A stretch of DNA of 64,000 nucleotides, taken from Aulosira sp. FACHB-615 (GTDB lineage: Bacteria; Cyanobacteriota; Cyanobacteriia; Cyanobacteriales; Nostocaceae). The DNA is taken from positions 506,300 through 570,299 of the forward strand of contig NZ_JACJSE010000004.1 of NCBI RefSeq assembly GCF_014698045.1. Direction: 5' to 3'. Position numbers and translations under genes: made by a program. The notes beneath the pieces are model-generated. The model was not told the origin of the DNA, did not search any database, and saw nothing but the letters and a program-made list of their open reading frames with translations. Below, one piece after another: positions 8,314-16,353 of the stretch; positions within the stretch are counted from its first letter, which is position 1; each line of letters opens with the position of its first letter.

Positions 8314-9018
8314 TTATTTAATTAATCCTAGCTTTTTAAGGCGCGAACGAATCCCCCCAGGTTTCCTTTGAAACTCAACCGCTAAATTATTGATTTTTAC
8401 CCCTTGTCTGTAGCGTTGTCTTAGTTGTTCATCTTCGTCATTGCTCCAAGGTTTATAAGCGCGTGAATATGTTTTCCGAATTTCCTTAATACTGTAGGTT
8501 TTTTGAGATAAATCTTGTTGCAGAGATTGATTTTTGTTTTTCAGATTCTGTTGCTCAGATATTTCTGGTCTAACTACTTCAAAGCGTACTCGTCCTGCGT
8601 TGATAGCTTTAGCAATTGCTTGTTGAAACTGAGATAGAGACGCATTACCTGTTTTAATATCTAGAATTACGACTTCTAAATTACTCTCAACACCACCATT
8701 ATCTTTCAGGTCTGTGTAGCCATTAAACACAATATAATCAACAGGATCACCAATAAACCTAGCATCAGATGGTAAATATTTAAAGTTTGGCAGTACGGGT
8801 GCTAATTGTTCGGCTATTTTGCCTTTAATCACGGCGCGACTTCCATCTATGCTTCTATTTTTTGCATCTTTGAGAGCTTGTTGATATTCTTCCTTCAAAA
8901 TTTGAATTTGAGATTCATATTCTCTAATGGTTTTGCGTTGTTGAGACTTCTGTAAAATGTAATATGTTATTCCACTACCAACAATGATACCAATAAGTAA
9001 TGAAACTAAAATTTCCAT
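8314..9018 (-). CDS. Holliday junction resolvase-related nuclease with membrane anchor and C-terminal HTH-like domain
   Basis: A 234-residue protein. Residues 1-22 form one membrane helix and residues about 25-55 a coiled coil. The middle matches the Endonuc_Holl family (archaeal resolvase-related, PD-(D/E)xK fold): GDPVDYIVFNGY holds the metal-binding Asp and LEVVILDIKTG the catalytic DxK-type strand. The C-terminal 55 residues (AYKPWSNDEDEQLRQRYRQG...RSRLKKLGL) have the tryptophan and helix pattern of a Myb/SANT-like DNA-binding module. Substrate is unknown; it may act on DNA at the membrane. Confidence 0.8.
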   Translation of the reverse strand: MEILVSLLIGIIVGSGITYYILQKSQQRKTIREYESQIQILKEEYQQALKDAKNRSIDGSRAVIKGKIAEQLAPVLPNFKYLPSDARFIGDPVDYIVFNGYTDLKDNGGVESNLEVVILDIKTGNASLSQFQQAIAKAINAGRVRFEVVRPEISEQQNLKNKNQSLQQDLSQKTYSIKEIRKTYSRAYKPWSNDEDEQLRQRYRQGVKINNLAVEFQRKPGGIRSRLKKLGLIK

Positions 9019-9165
9019 TCTTCAAACCTAATTTTTTACATTCCTCCTTTAAGTAGTACCCAAAAGTTAACCCTAAATAACTACTTCACCCTGAGATTCA
9101 AGCAGATTAACTATTGTTATGTTCTAAATGATTAAACAGCCAATATAAAAAGTGCAAGATAGTAT

Positions 9166-9477
9166 TTATACCGTCTGAGTTAATAATGGGTCGAGTTGAC
9201 CTTTAGTATCTAACTCATAAATGTCATCACAACCACCGATGTGTTGATTATTAATGAAAATTTGCGGGACTGTACGACGACCGTTTGAACGTTCTGCCAT
9301 TTTGGCTCTAGCGGCTTCGTCACCGTCAATTTTATATTCGGTGAAGTTTACGCCTTTCCACCACAACAGCATTTTGGCACGGATGCAGTAAGGGCAGGTT
9401 TGCCAAGTGTATATTTCGACGTTAGCTTTAATTTTTTCGGGATGGCGACCGAGAAGCGGGTTGAGGAAGTCCAACAT
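9166..9477 (-). CDS. grxC: glutaredoxin 3 (GrxC)
   Basis: This 103-residue dithiol glutaredoxin reduces protein and mixed disulfides with glutathione. The active site CPYC is at residues 28-31. The RRTVPQIFINN segment carries the cis-proline and GGCDDIYEL forms the glutathione-binding end. A 15-residue N-terminal extension (MLDFLNPLLGRHPEK) precedes the thioredoxin fold. It is a single-gene unit with no partner next to it. Confidence 0.93.
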   Translation of the reverse strand: MLDFLNPLLGRHPEKIKANVEIYTWQTCPYCIRAKMLLWWKGVNFTEYKIDGDEAARAKMAERSNGRRTVPQIFINNQHIGGCDDIYELDTKGQLDPLLTQTV

Positions 9478-10070
9478 ATAGTGTGAAGTGTTGATGAGTT
9501 GAGGGATGAATTTATTGACATCTTATAACGGGGGGGGGTGGAGTTGTTGCACTTCGGCTTCGCTCAGTGACCAACTTCGACCCTTCTCCTGCCGGAGACG
9601 CTACGCGAACGACAGGCTCAGGGCGGCGCTGCGCTCAGTTATTGGCCGTGCGGGTTCAATTTTATTTGTCGGGAGTAGGTGATGAGATGAATTGCTGTTG
9701 TAGCTAATTTTTTTCGTCAACTTATACGCAGTTTTTGTGACTTGCTCTAGTTATATGCACACACCCGATAAGGATATTTATTATACCGACTGAATGATTG
9801 AGAAATCATATTAAAATTGATCAGTTTGTCTTAAAGTCTTGTGCGGTAATCTATTGAGGGATTTCATAAGTTCAGTTAATCTTTCTATATTATCAGTACA
9901 AAAGAACTGTATTTTTGCGTTACTGGTATAGATTGATATCAATTAGCAGCAAAAATTAACAATTGTGTGAGTCAATACTATTTTCCATAGGTATCGGCAC
10001 TTTGGTAGACTTGAAAACTGAAATGGCTAGATGAAATAACGCAATAGAGAGCAGTTGAGAGGGGGACTCT
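9478..10070. other. intergenic region with repeat fragments before glpX
   Basis: A run of nine or more G residues lies near 9529, followed by degenerate dispersed repeats (GGAGACGCTACGCGAACG near 9594, CTTCGGCTTCGCTCAGTG near 9549). The remaining 400 bases are AT-rich and must hold the glpX promoter. No gene is visible. Confidence 0.6.
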
Positions 10071-11108
10071 GTGGAAAATACGCTTGGGTTAGAAATTATT
10101 GAGGTAGTAGAACAAGCCGCGATCGCATCTGCAAAGTGGATGGGTAAGGGCGAAAAGAATACAGCTGACCAAGTAGCAGTAGAAGCTATGCGGGAGCGCA
10201 TGAATAAAATCTATATGCGCGGTCGCATCGTGATTGGGGAAGGGGAACGTGATGACGCTCCTATGCTGTATATCGGTGAAGAAGTTGGTATCTGTACCCG
10301 TGAAGATGCCAAAGAATTGTGTAATCCAGATGAATTAGTCGAAATTGACATCGCCGTAGACCCCTGCGAAGGTACAAACTTGGTAGCCTACGGACAGCCT
10401 GGATCAATGGCTGTGTTGGCAATTTCGGAAAAAGGTGGCTTGTTTGCTGCACCTGACTTCTACATGAAGAAACTCGCAGCACCCCCAGCCGCTAAAGGTA
10501 AGGTAGACATCAACAAGTCAGCCACCGAAAACCTCAAAATTCTCTCCGAGTGTCTAGATCGCTCAATTGATGAACTCGTAGTAGTCGTCATGAAGCGCGA
10601 ACGCCACAACGACTTGATTAAAGAAATCCGCGATGCTGGCGCTAGAGTCCAACTCATTTCTGATGGTGACGTAGGCGCTGCAATATCTTGTGGTTTTGCG
10701 GGAACTAATATTCATGCACTCATGGGTATTGGTGCTGCACCTGAAGGTGTGATTTCTGCGGCGGCTATGCGAGCTATGGGTGGACATTTCCAAGGCCAAT
10801 TGATCTACGATCCAGCAGTAGTCAAAACAGGTCTAATTGGAGAAAGCAAAGAAGCTAACATTGAGCGTTTGAAGTCTATGAACATCACTGACCCCGATAA
10901 GGTCTACGATGCTCATGAGCTTGCATCTGGTGAAAATGTTCTATTTGCTGCTTGCGGTATTACCTCTGGTAACTTGATGAACGGTGTTCGGTTCTTCCAC
11001 GGTGGTGCAAGAACTCAAAGCTTGGTCATTTCTAGCCAGTCTAAGACAGCTAGATTCGTCGATACAATCCACATGTTCGACCAGCCTAAGACTCTGCAAT
11101 TGCACTAA
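10071..11108 (+). CDS. glpX: class II fructose-1,6-/sedoheptulose-1,7-bisphosphatase
   Basis: This 345-residue enzyme removes the C1 phosphate from fructose-1,6- and sedoheptulose-1,7-bisphosphate in the Calvin cycle; in cyanobacteria the GlpX type is the main enzyme. Visible GlpX features are the metal sites IGEGERDDAPMLYIGEE and IDIAVDPCEGTNL, and the AAPEGVISAAAMRAMGG block. The start is GTG, chosen because AGAGGGGG lies six bases before it and the protein then has the family length. Repeat-derived hairpins follow the stop. Confidence 0.96.
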   Translation: MENTLGLEIIEVVEQAAIASAKWMGKGEKNTADQVAVEAMRERMNKIYMRGRIVIGEGERDDAPMLYIGEEVGICTREDAKELCNPDELVEIDIAVDPCEGTNLVAYGQPGSMAVLAISEKGGLFAAPDFYMKKLAAPPAAKGKVDINKSATENLKILSECLDRSIDELVVVVMKRERHNDLIKEIRDAGARVQLISDGDVGAAISCGFAGTNIHALMGIGAAPEGVISAAAMRAMGGHFQGQLIYDPAVVKTGLIGESKEANIERLKSMNITDPDKVYDAHELASGENVLFAACGITSGNLMNGVRFFHGGARTQSLVISSQSKTARFVDTIHMFDQPKTLQLH

Positions 11109-11114
11109 AGACTC

Positions 11115-11180
11115 AGGGAGTAGGGAGTAGGGAGTAGGAAGTAGAAAAAACCTACTCCCCACTCACCACTCACAACTCCC
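11115..11180. repeat. GGGAGTA tandem array able to fold
   Basis: GGGAGTA units directly after glpX are followed by their complement: GGGAGTAGG at 11130-11138 pairs with CCTACTCCC at 11151-11159. The stem may act as a transcription end for glpX, but it is built from the STRR repeat family. Confidence 0.65.
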
Positions 11181-11217
11181 CAATTGTTAATAACCCATTA
11201 TTAATTGTTGATAAGAA

Positions 11218-12504
11218 ATGAATATTGCAGTGGTGGGGTTAAGCCATAAAACAGCCCCAGTCGAAGTTAGAGAAAAGCTGAGTATTCCAGAACCACAAAC
11301 TGAAAGTGCGATCGCTAATTTAACTAGTTATCCCCACATTGACGAAGTAGCCATACTCAGCACTTGCAACCGTCTGGAAATTTACATTGTCGCCAGCGAA
11401 ACTGACCAAGGTGTGCGCGAAGTTACTCAATTTCTTTCAGAACACAGCAAATTACCTGTAACTTCTTTAAGACAACACTTGTTTGTATTGCTGCACGAAG
11501 ATGCTGTGATGCACATTATGCGCGTCGCCGCAGGTTTAGATAGTTTAGTCCTCGGCGAAGGTCAAATTCTGGCTCAGGTGAAGAATACTCATAAACTGGG
11601 GCAGCAATACAACGGTATAAAAACAATTTTGAATCGGTTATTTAAACAAGCAATTACAGCTGGTAAGCGAGTCCGCACCGAAACCAGTATTGGTACTGGT
11701 GCAGTCTCTATTAGTTCGGCGGCTGTGGAATTGGCACAAATCAAAGTAGATAATTTGGCAGCTTGTCGCGTGGCAATTCTCGGTGCTGGCAAAATGTCGC
11801 GGTTGTTGGTACAGCATTTAGTTTCTAAAGGTGCGACACAAATTAGTATTGTGAATCGTTCCCGCGATCGCGCCGCAGAATTAGCACAGCAATTCTCAGA
11901 ACACCCCATCCGCACCCATCTGCTTGGGGAAATGATGACTGTAATTGCCGAAAGTGATTTAGTATTTACAAGTACATCGGCAACCGAGCCAATACTTGAC
12001 CGTGCCAAGTTAGAAGTAGTCTTAGAACCTGGCCGTCCTTTAATGTTATTTGATATTTCTGTGCCGCGTAACGTTCACTCAGATGTAAATGAATTGGCGC
12101 ATGTCCAAGCGTTTAACGTCGATGATTTAAAAGCCGTCGTTGCACAGAACTACGAAAGCCGCCGCAAAATGGCTCAAGAAGCCGAAAAACTTTTAGATGA
12201 AGAAGTCGAAGCTTTTGATGTGTGGTGGCGCAGTTTAGAAACTGTAACTACTATTAGCTGTCTGCGAAATAAAATCGAAACCATCCGTGAGCAAGAATTG
12301 GAAAAAGCTTTATCGCGGTTAGGTTCGGAATTTGGTGACAAACATCAAGAGGTCATTGAGGCTTTAACACGAGGCATCGTTAACAAAATTTTACATGATC
12401 CAATGGTGCAATTACGAGCGCAGCAGGATGTAGAGGCCAGAAGGCGCTGTATGCAAACCTTACAAATGTTGTTTAACTTGGATGTTGAACAGCAGTTTGG
12501 TTAA
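11218..12504 (+). CDS. hemA: glutamyl-tRNA reductase
   Basis: This 428-residue enzyme reduces glutamyl-tRNA to glutamate-1-semialdehyde, the committed step of tetrapyrrole (chlorophyll, heme, bilin) synthesis. The N-terminal catalytic domain has GLSHKTAPVEVREKL and the catalytic cysteine in STCNRLEIY. The NADPH domain has AILGAGKMSRLLVQHL and the C-terminal helices form the dimerization domain. Length is normal. It follows glpX with a 109-base gap containing repeats, so it probably has its own promoter. Confidence 0.97.
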   Translation: MNIAVVGLSHKTAPVEVREKLSIPEPQTESAIANLTSYPHIDEVAILSTCNRLEIYIVASETDQGVREVTQFLSEHSKLPVTSLRQHLFVLLHEDAVMHIMRVAAGLDSLVLGEGQILAQVKNTHKLGQQYNGIKTILNRLFKQAITAGKRVRTETSIGTGAVSISSAAVELAQIKVDNLAACRVAILGAGKMSRLLVQHLVSKGATQISIVNRSRDRAAELAQQFSEHPIRTHLLGEMMTVIAESDLVFTSTSATEPILDRAKLEVVLEPGRPLMLFDISVPRNVHSDVNELAHVQAFNVDDLKAVVAQNYESRRKMAQEAEKLLDEEVEAFDVWWRSLETVTTISCLRNKIETIREQELEKALSRLGSEFGDKHQEVIEALTRGIVNKILHDPMVQLRAQQDVEARRRCMQTLQMLFNLDVEQQFG

Positions 12505-12572
12505 TAAATTGAGGGTGTAGGGGTTTAGGGGCTACCGTGTACACACAAGTCATTAAATTACTACCAACCTTT

Positions 12573-12669
12573 GAATTACCCCACCCTAACCCTCCCCTTT
12601 CCAAGGGGAGGGAACTACTAGATTTTACTGTTTCCCCCCTTTCCAAGGGGGGATTAAGGGGGGTAATTC
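12573..12669. mobile_element. GAATTACCCC-bounded palindromic element, copy 1
   Basis: A 97-base element bounded by GAATTACCCC and its complement GGGGTAATTC, with two inner hairpins (CCCCTTTCCAAGGGG and CCCCCCTTTCCAAGGGGGG). A second copy is at 26695-26788. It lies between the convergent hemA and Uma2 genes. Size and structure suggest a non-autonomous miniature element. A 20-base stretch just upstream, 12530-12549, recurs inverted at 20828-20847. Confidence 0.75.
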
Positions 12670-12696
12670 GACTTGTGTAATATTTATACCGAAGTG

Positions 12697-13344
12697 TCAT
12701 CCATTTGCGATCGCCACTTCAAACTCTTCTAATGCTTGCAGATTCCCAACTTGCCAAGCACGTTCTACAAAAGTAGGAATGACTTGCTTGATTGGGATAT
12801 CTTCAAACAAAGGACTGTAATCAGAAACTAAATAAATTCCATCACGCAATAGATAAATTTTTAGTGTGCCGTTATCATAAACCCAAAGTTCCGGCACGCC
12901 AACGGCTGCATAAGCATCAAGTTTAGTTTTAGAAGTAACATCCGATTGAATTGCTAAATCCGGTGGTGGGTCGTCTGGTTCCAAGCGACGACGACCAATC
13001 ATGCGCTGATAATTTTGGATGTAAAAGCAAGCGTCGGGTTCAACGCCGGCGACACCTTCCCTTTTAAAAGTAGTCGAACCAAAAGGTTGATATCTCAGAC
13101 CTTTTACCTTTAGCAATATTTTGACAATATCTGAAAGCAGGTCTCTGGGTATTTCATGTTCAGGTAAAGGAACCATAATTTCTAAAGTACCCTGGCTGTA
13201 AGCTACTCTGGAACGCCGCTTGTGTCCCAATTCCGCCAAAATCGCTTCAAACTCTGACCAACTGACATCAGGTATCGTCACTGTACTACCAGGAGCCAAT
13301 TGCAATTGACTAACAGGTTTTGCAACGCGAATAACAGTAGTCAT
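12697..13344 (-). CDS. Uma2 family (DUF820) endonuclease-like protein
   Basis: This 215-residue protein belongs to the large cyanobacterial Uma2 family with a PD-(D/E)xK nuclease fold. Typical blocks are RVAYSQGTLEIMVPLPEHE, GVEPDACFYI (first Asp), PPDLAIQSDVTSKTKLDAY and GVPELWVYDNGTLKIY. The position where the family normally has Glu (LAIE) is Gln here, so catalysis may be lost. Its biological role is not established. No obvious partner gene. Confidence 0.88.
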   Translation of the reverse strand: MTTVIRVAKPVSQLQLAPGSTVTIPDVSWSEFEAILAELGHKRRSRVAYSQGTLEIMVPLPEHEIPRDLLSDIVKILLKVKGLRYQPFGSTTFKREGVAGVEPDACFYIQNYQRMIGRRRLEPDDPPPDLAIQSDVTSKTKLDAYAAVGVPELWVYDNGTLKIYLLRDGIYLVSDYSPLFEDIPIKQVIPTFVERAWQVGNLQALEEFEVAIANG

Positions 13345-13650
13345 AATTTCAACAAGGGAAATATTATATTACTTTATCAATAAACTTGGGTGATGGTTTT
13401 GGTGAAGCGATCGCCAAGTCTAGCTGACAAAACATCAACTAAAAATTTACCCAGACAAATATCTGTGTTTGATTAAAATACAGTTTCCGACAAAAACATT
13501 GCCTATCTACACAAATTTGTCTTTGCTATCTTGAATTGGTTTCTCTTACGCTAAACTAGAACTCTATGTCAATTAATCATTGACATTGTTTAGGCGATCG
13601 CTACCAATCTCGGTTAAATTTTAATTTCTAATCAGTACTATTTCAATTAC
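13345..13650. other. intergenic region, nothing clear
   Basis: AT-rich with scattered HIP1 sites. I see no gene, hairpin or repeat array. Confidence 0.5.
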
Positions 13651-13866
13651 TTATAAGAGAGGTCTGATCCTCGCTTGATAATCCATTAAGGCTCCTTGAC
13701 TAATCACAGTCCTGCCATTTCTGGTGGTTGAGGGAATTTGCCCTTTTTGCAGAGCTACATACAAAGTACTCTGGTCTGCGCCTAAAAATCTAGCTGCTTG
13801 TACAAGAGATGTACCTTGTTTAATTGTCCGGTTTCTGATTTTTCTAACTAACGAATGTTTCAGCAT
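13651..13866 (-). CDS. small helix-turn-helix protein, excisionase/regulator-like
   Basis: A basic 71-residue protein with a probable helix-turn-helix (SLVQAARFLGADQSTLYVALQKGQIPSTTRNGRTVISQGAL). The pattern (helix, 'ADQSTLYVAL' recognition helix, basic wing) resembles short MerR/Xis-type DNA-binding domains that select a site by one HTH. It is divergent from the ArsR-type regulator at 14041. No target can be inferred. Confidence 0.7.
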   Translation of the reverse strand: MLKHSLVRKIRNRTIKQGTSLVQAARFLGADQSTLYVALQKGQIPSTTRNGRTVISQGALMDYQARIRPLL

Positions 13867-14040
13867 AGCGAAATGTGAAGAACAACTTAAGAAAATTCAT
13901 TTTTTCTCTAAACAAATCGCAAAATTGACATTAATAAAAAAATTAACCAATAGGAGATTCTTACTGCATCTTAGGAGGGCAGTATAACTAATTCGATTTC
14001 TTTCTAATTAGATCGGGATCGAATTGATTATAACAAAATT

Positions 14041-14637
14041 ATGGGAAAAGAACAGTTTCAGACCCTGCTACAGTTTTTTAAAGTGTTAGCTGACGAAAGT
14101 CGATTGAAGATAGTAGGTATTTTGGCAAATCAAGAGTGTAGTGTGGAAGAATTGGCTGTACTCATGCAACTCAAAGAACCAACCGTATCTCACCATTTAG
14201 CGAAACTTAAAGAAGTAAATTTAGTGACTATGCGCCCTGATGGTAACAGCCGTTTGTATCAGCTAGATAGTGAAGCCTTAGAAAATATCAGTAAGGAAAT
14301 TTTTACGCCAGGAAGGATAGCATCTTTAATTGAAAATATAGATACTGAAGCTTGGGAAAACAAAGTTCTACACAGTTATTTAGACAGTAATTCCAACAGT
14401 TCAGATGGATTTCAGCGCCTTAAGGAAATTCCTGTAAGTCGTAAAAAACGTTTAGTCATTCTTAAATGGCTTTCTCAGAAGTTTGAGCCAGGAGTTGAAT
14501 ATACTGAACCGATGGTGAACGAAATTCTCAGTCGTTATCATCCTGATTACATGACATTGCGACGTGATTTAATTAGCCACAAATTAATTCAACGAGAAGA
14601 CGAGATTTATTCACGTAATCTCCAAGATGGAAAATAA
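14041..14637 (+). CDS. ArsR-type winged-helix regulator with C-terminal DUF2087 domain
   Basis: This 198-residue protein starts with a winged helix (residues about 5-90): FKVLADESRLKIVGILANQECSVEELAVLMQLKEPTVSHHLAKL, the ArsR/SmtB pattern with its recognition helix. The C-terminal 65 residues (RKKRLVILKWLSQKFEPGVEYTEPMVNEILSRYHPDYMTLRRDLI) match DUF2087, itself a small helical domain often fused to such regulators. No metal-binding ELCVCD-type cysteines are seen, only C33, so the signal is unknown. It is monocistronic. Confidence 0.9.
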   Translation: MGKEQFQTLLQFFKVLADESRLKIVGILANQECSVEELAVLMQLKEPTVSHHLAKLKEVNLVTMRPDGNSRLYQLDSEALENISKEIFTPGRIASLIENIDTEAWENKVLHSYLDSNSNSSDGFQRLKEIPVSRKKRLVILKWLSQKFEPGVEYTEPMVNEILSRYHPDYMTLRRDLISHKLIQREDEIYSRNLQDGK

Positions 14638-14754
14638 TACAAGGCTGACGCAAAATACCTGTCAAACTCTCATTTCTCTGCTACTCAAGAACAGTAGGTT
14701 GGGTGGAGCAATAGCGAAACCCAACAAAGTCTTGAGAATGGTGCAAGATATGGG

Positions 14755-16353
14755 TTAATTGTGCAGAAATTCTGCGGCTATTTGTTGTAGTGCTTGACGG
14801 TTAACTTTACCTTGGGCGTTACGGGGTAAATCGTCTAGACAAATCCAATGTTTAGGAATTTTGAATTTACTGAGTTGATTTTTTAGTAAAGTTGTGATTT
14901 CTAAATGAGAAATATGAGCATTTTGAGGAATATATATAGCTGTTAAAGCTTGTCCCCAATGTTTATCAGGTACACCAATTACGCAAACATCAACAACTAA
15001 TTGAGTTGCGCGGATAGCTGCTTCAATTTCGGACGGGTAAACGTTTTCGCCGCCTGTAATGATTTTATCGCTGTTGCGTCCGATTATATTCAGATAACCT
15101 TGATTATCTAAAAAACCTAAATCATCTACTTGTAAATAATCTTGATTTTCCCAATGATGAGGATAATAACCAAGGGCTAAAGATTTTGCTTGAATGGTAA
15201 TATTCCCAATTTGATTAGGTGGTAAAACTTCGCCTTGGGAATTGTGAATTGTTACCTGGGCATGAGGTAAAATTTGTCCACTGTTAATTTTACCCTGAAG
15301 AAAATCATCAGGTTTGAGGGTAGCAATTTGCGAAGCGGTTTCTGTCATGCCATAGGTTGGTGCTAATCTAATATTATGAAATCGGGCTTTATCGAATAAT
15401 TCTTGCCAAGCTGGTGCGCCGCCTAACATAATAGTTTGGAATTGGGCTAACCATTGGGTTAATTCTGGATTTTGTAAAAGGCGTTGTAGTTGAGTTGGTA
15501 CTAAGGAAAGGAAAAAATCTGCTGGTTGAATTGTAGGTATTTGTCCAGTTTCTAAATTTTTGAATGGCAGAATAGTGAGTTTACCGCCAGTTGTAAAAGA
15601 ACGGATGAATTGCATTAACCCACTGACATGATAAAGGGGTAATACACAAACAGAATTTACTTGTGTTAACTGAAAATATTCTGTAAATCCTTGCACAGAT
15701 GCGGTGAGGGTTTGCCAAGTGTGGATGGCGAATTTGATGTTACCTGATGAACCGCCTGTGGGAATCATGATTTGGGGGGAGTTGGGAGTGGGGAGTTGGG
15801 AGTGGGGAGTGGTGGTTCGGCTACTTCGGTTGCGCTCAGTACAAGTTCGCTCACCAACCGGGAGTGGGGAATTGGAAGTGGGAAGTGCTGAGTGCTGTAC
15901 ACTGAGCGAAGTCGAAGTGTACGTATTGGTTCGGCTACTTCGGCTGTGTTCAGTACAAGTTCGCTCACCAACCGGGAGTGGGGAGTTTACTTCGGCTACT
16001 TCGGCTGCGCTCAGTACAAGTTCGCTCAGTAACCGGGAATGGGAATTAAAATTGATTCCTAAGATAATATCTGGTTGGACTAATTCAAATACTTTTTGCC
16101 ATTCTTGGGTTCCCCAGTCGGGGTTACAGAGAAATACAGGACAATTGGCTGCACAAGCGGCGAGAAAGCTGGCTAGAAATTTGACTGGTTCGCGTTCAGC
16201 TAAGATAATTTTTGGTGGCGTGTGGCGTTGTTTTAATATTTCTGTGAGTTCTAAATATAGTTTTTTAGCTATTGCTGAAAATTGATGGCTGTTGTCAGTA
16301 ATTAACCAATCAGATGGAGGTAAATTTTGCAGATAAGTTAAAGGTTGTTCCAT
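14755..16353 (-). CDS. menE: 2-succinylbenzoate-CoA ligase MenE with repeat-encoded insertion
   Basis: This enzyme adenylates o-succinylbenzoate and links it to CoA for phylloquinone (photosystem I) synthesis. It is an acyl-adenylate family protein: PTGGSSGNIKFAI (P-loop, residues 198-210), APTYGMTETASQI, YLNIIGRNSDKIITGGENVYPSEIE, and the C-terminal catalytic lysine in NAQGKVNRQAL. The length is 532, longer than usual. Residues about 103-194 are not enzyme sequence: they are translated repeats (SPLPVGERTCTE twice, LSVQHSALPTSNS). The insertion is in frame and precedes the P-loop. The start overlaps menC by 16 bases. Confidence 0.93.
   Translation of the reverse strand: MEQPLTYLQNLPPSDWLITDNSHQFSAIAKKLYLELTEILKQRHTPPKIILAEREPVKFLASFLAACAANCPVFLCNPDWGTQEWQKVFELVQPDIILGINFNSHSRLLSELVLSAAEVAEVNSPLPVGERTCTEHSRSSRTNTYTSTSLSVQHSALPTSNSPLPVGERTCTERNRSSRTTTPHSQLPTPNSPQIMIPTGGSSGNIKFAIHTWQTLTASVQGFTEYFQLTQVNSVCVLPLYHVSGLMQFIRSFTTGGKLTILPFKNLETGQIPTIQPADFFLSLVPTQLQRLLQNPELTQWLAQFQTIMLGGAPAWQELFDKARFHNIRLAPTYGMTETASQIATLKPDDFLQGKINSGQILPHAQVTIHNSQGEVLPPNQIGNITIQAKSLALGYYPHHWENQDYLQVDDLGFLDNQGYLNIIGRNSDKIITGGENVYPSEIEAAIRATQLVVDVCVIGVPDKHWGQALTAIYIPQNAHISHLEITTLLKNQLSKFKIPKHWICLDDLPRNAQGKVNRQALQQIAAEFLHN
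15772..16045. repeat. dispersed repeats inside the menE coding region
   Basis: Three copies of a unit containing GTACAAGTTCGCTCA and ACCGGGAGTGGGGA, plus GGGAGTTGGGAGT units. The total length keeps the menE frame open. The same sequences occur between genes elsewhere in the window (GCTGCGCTCAGT near 9635 and 22578). Confidence 0.85.

Noticed and set aside
15704..16285. 193-codon open frame on the plus strand opposite menE
   Set aside because: It is the antisense of menE including its repeats; codon pattern and repeated GSGE-type segments show it is a shadow.
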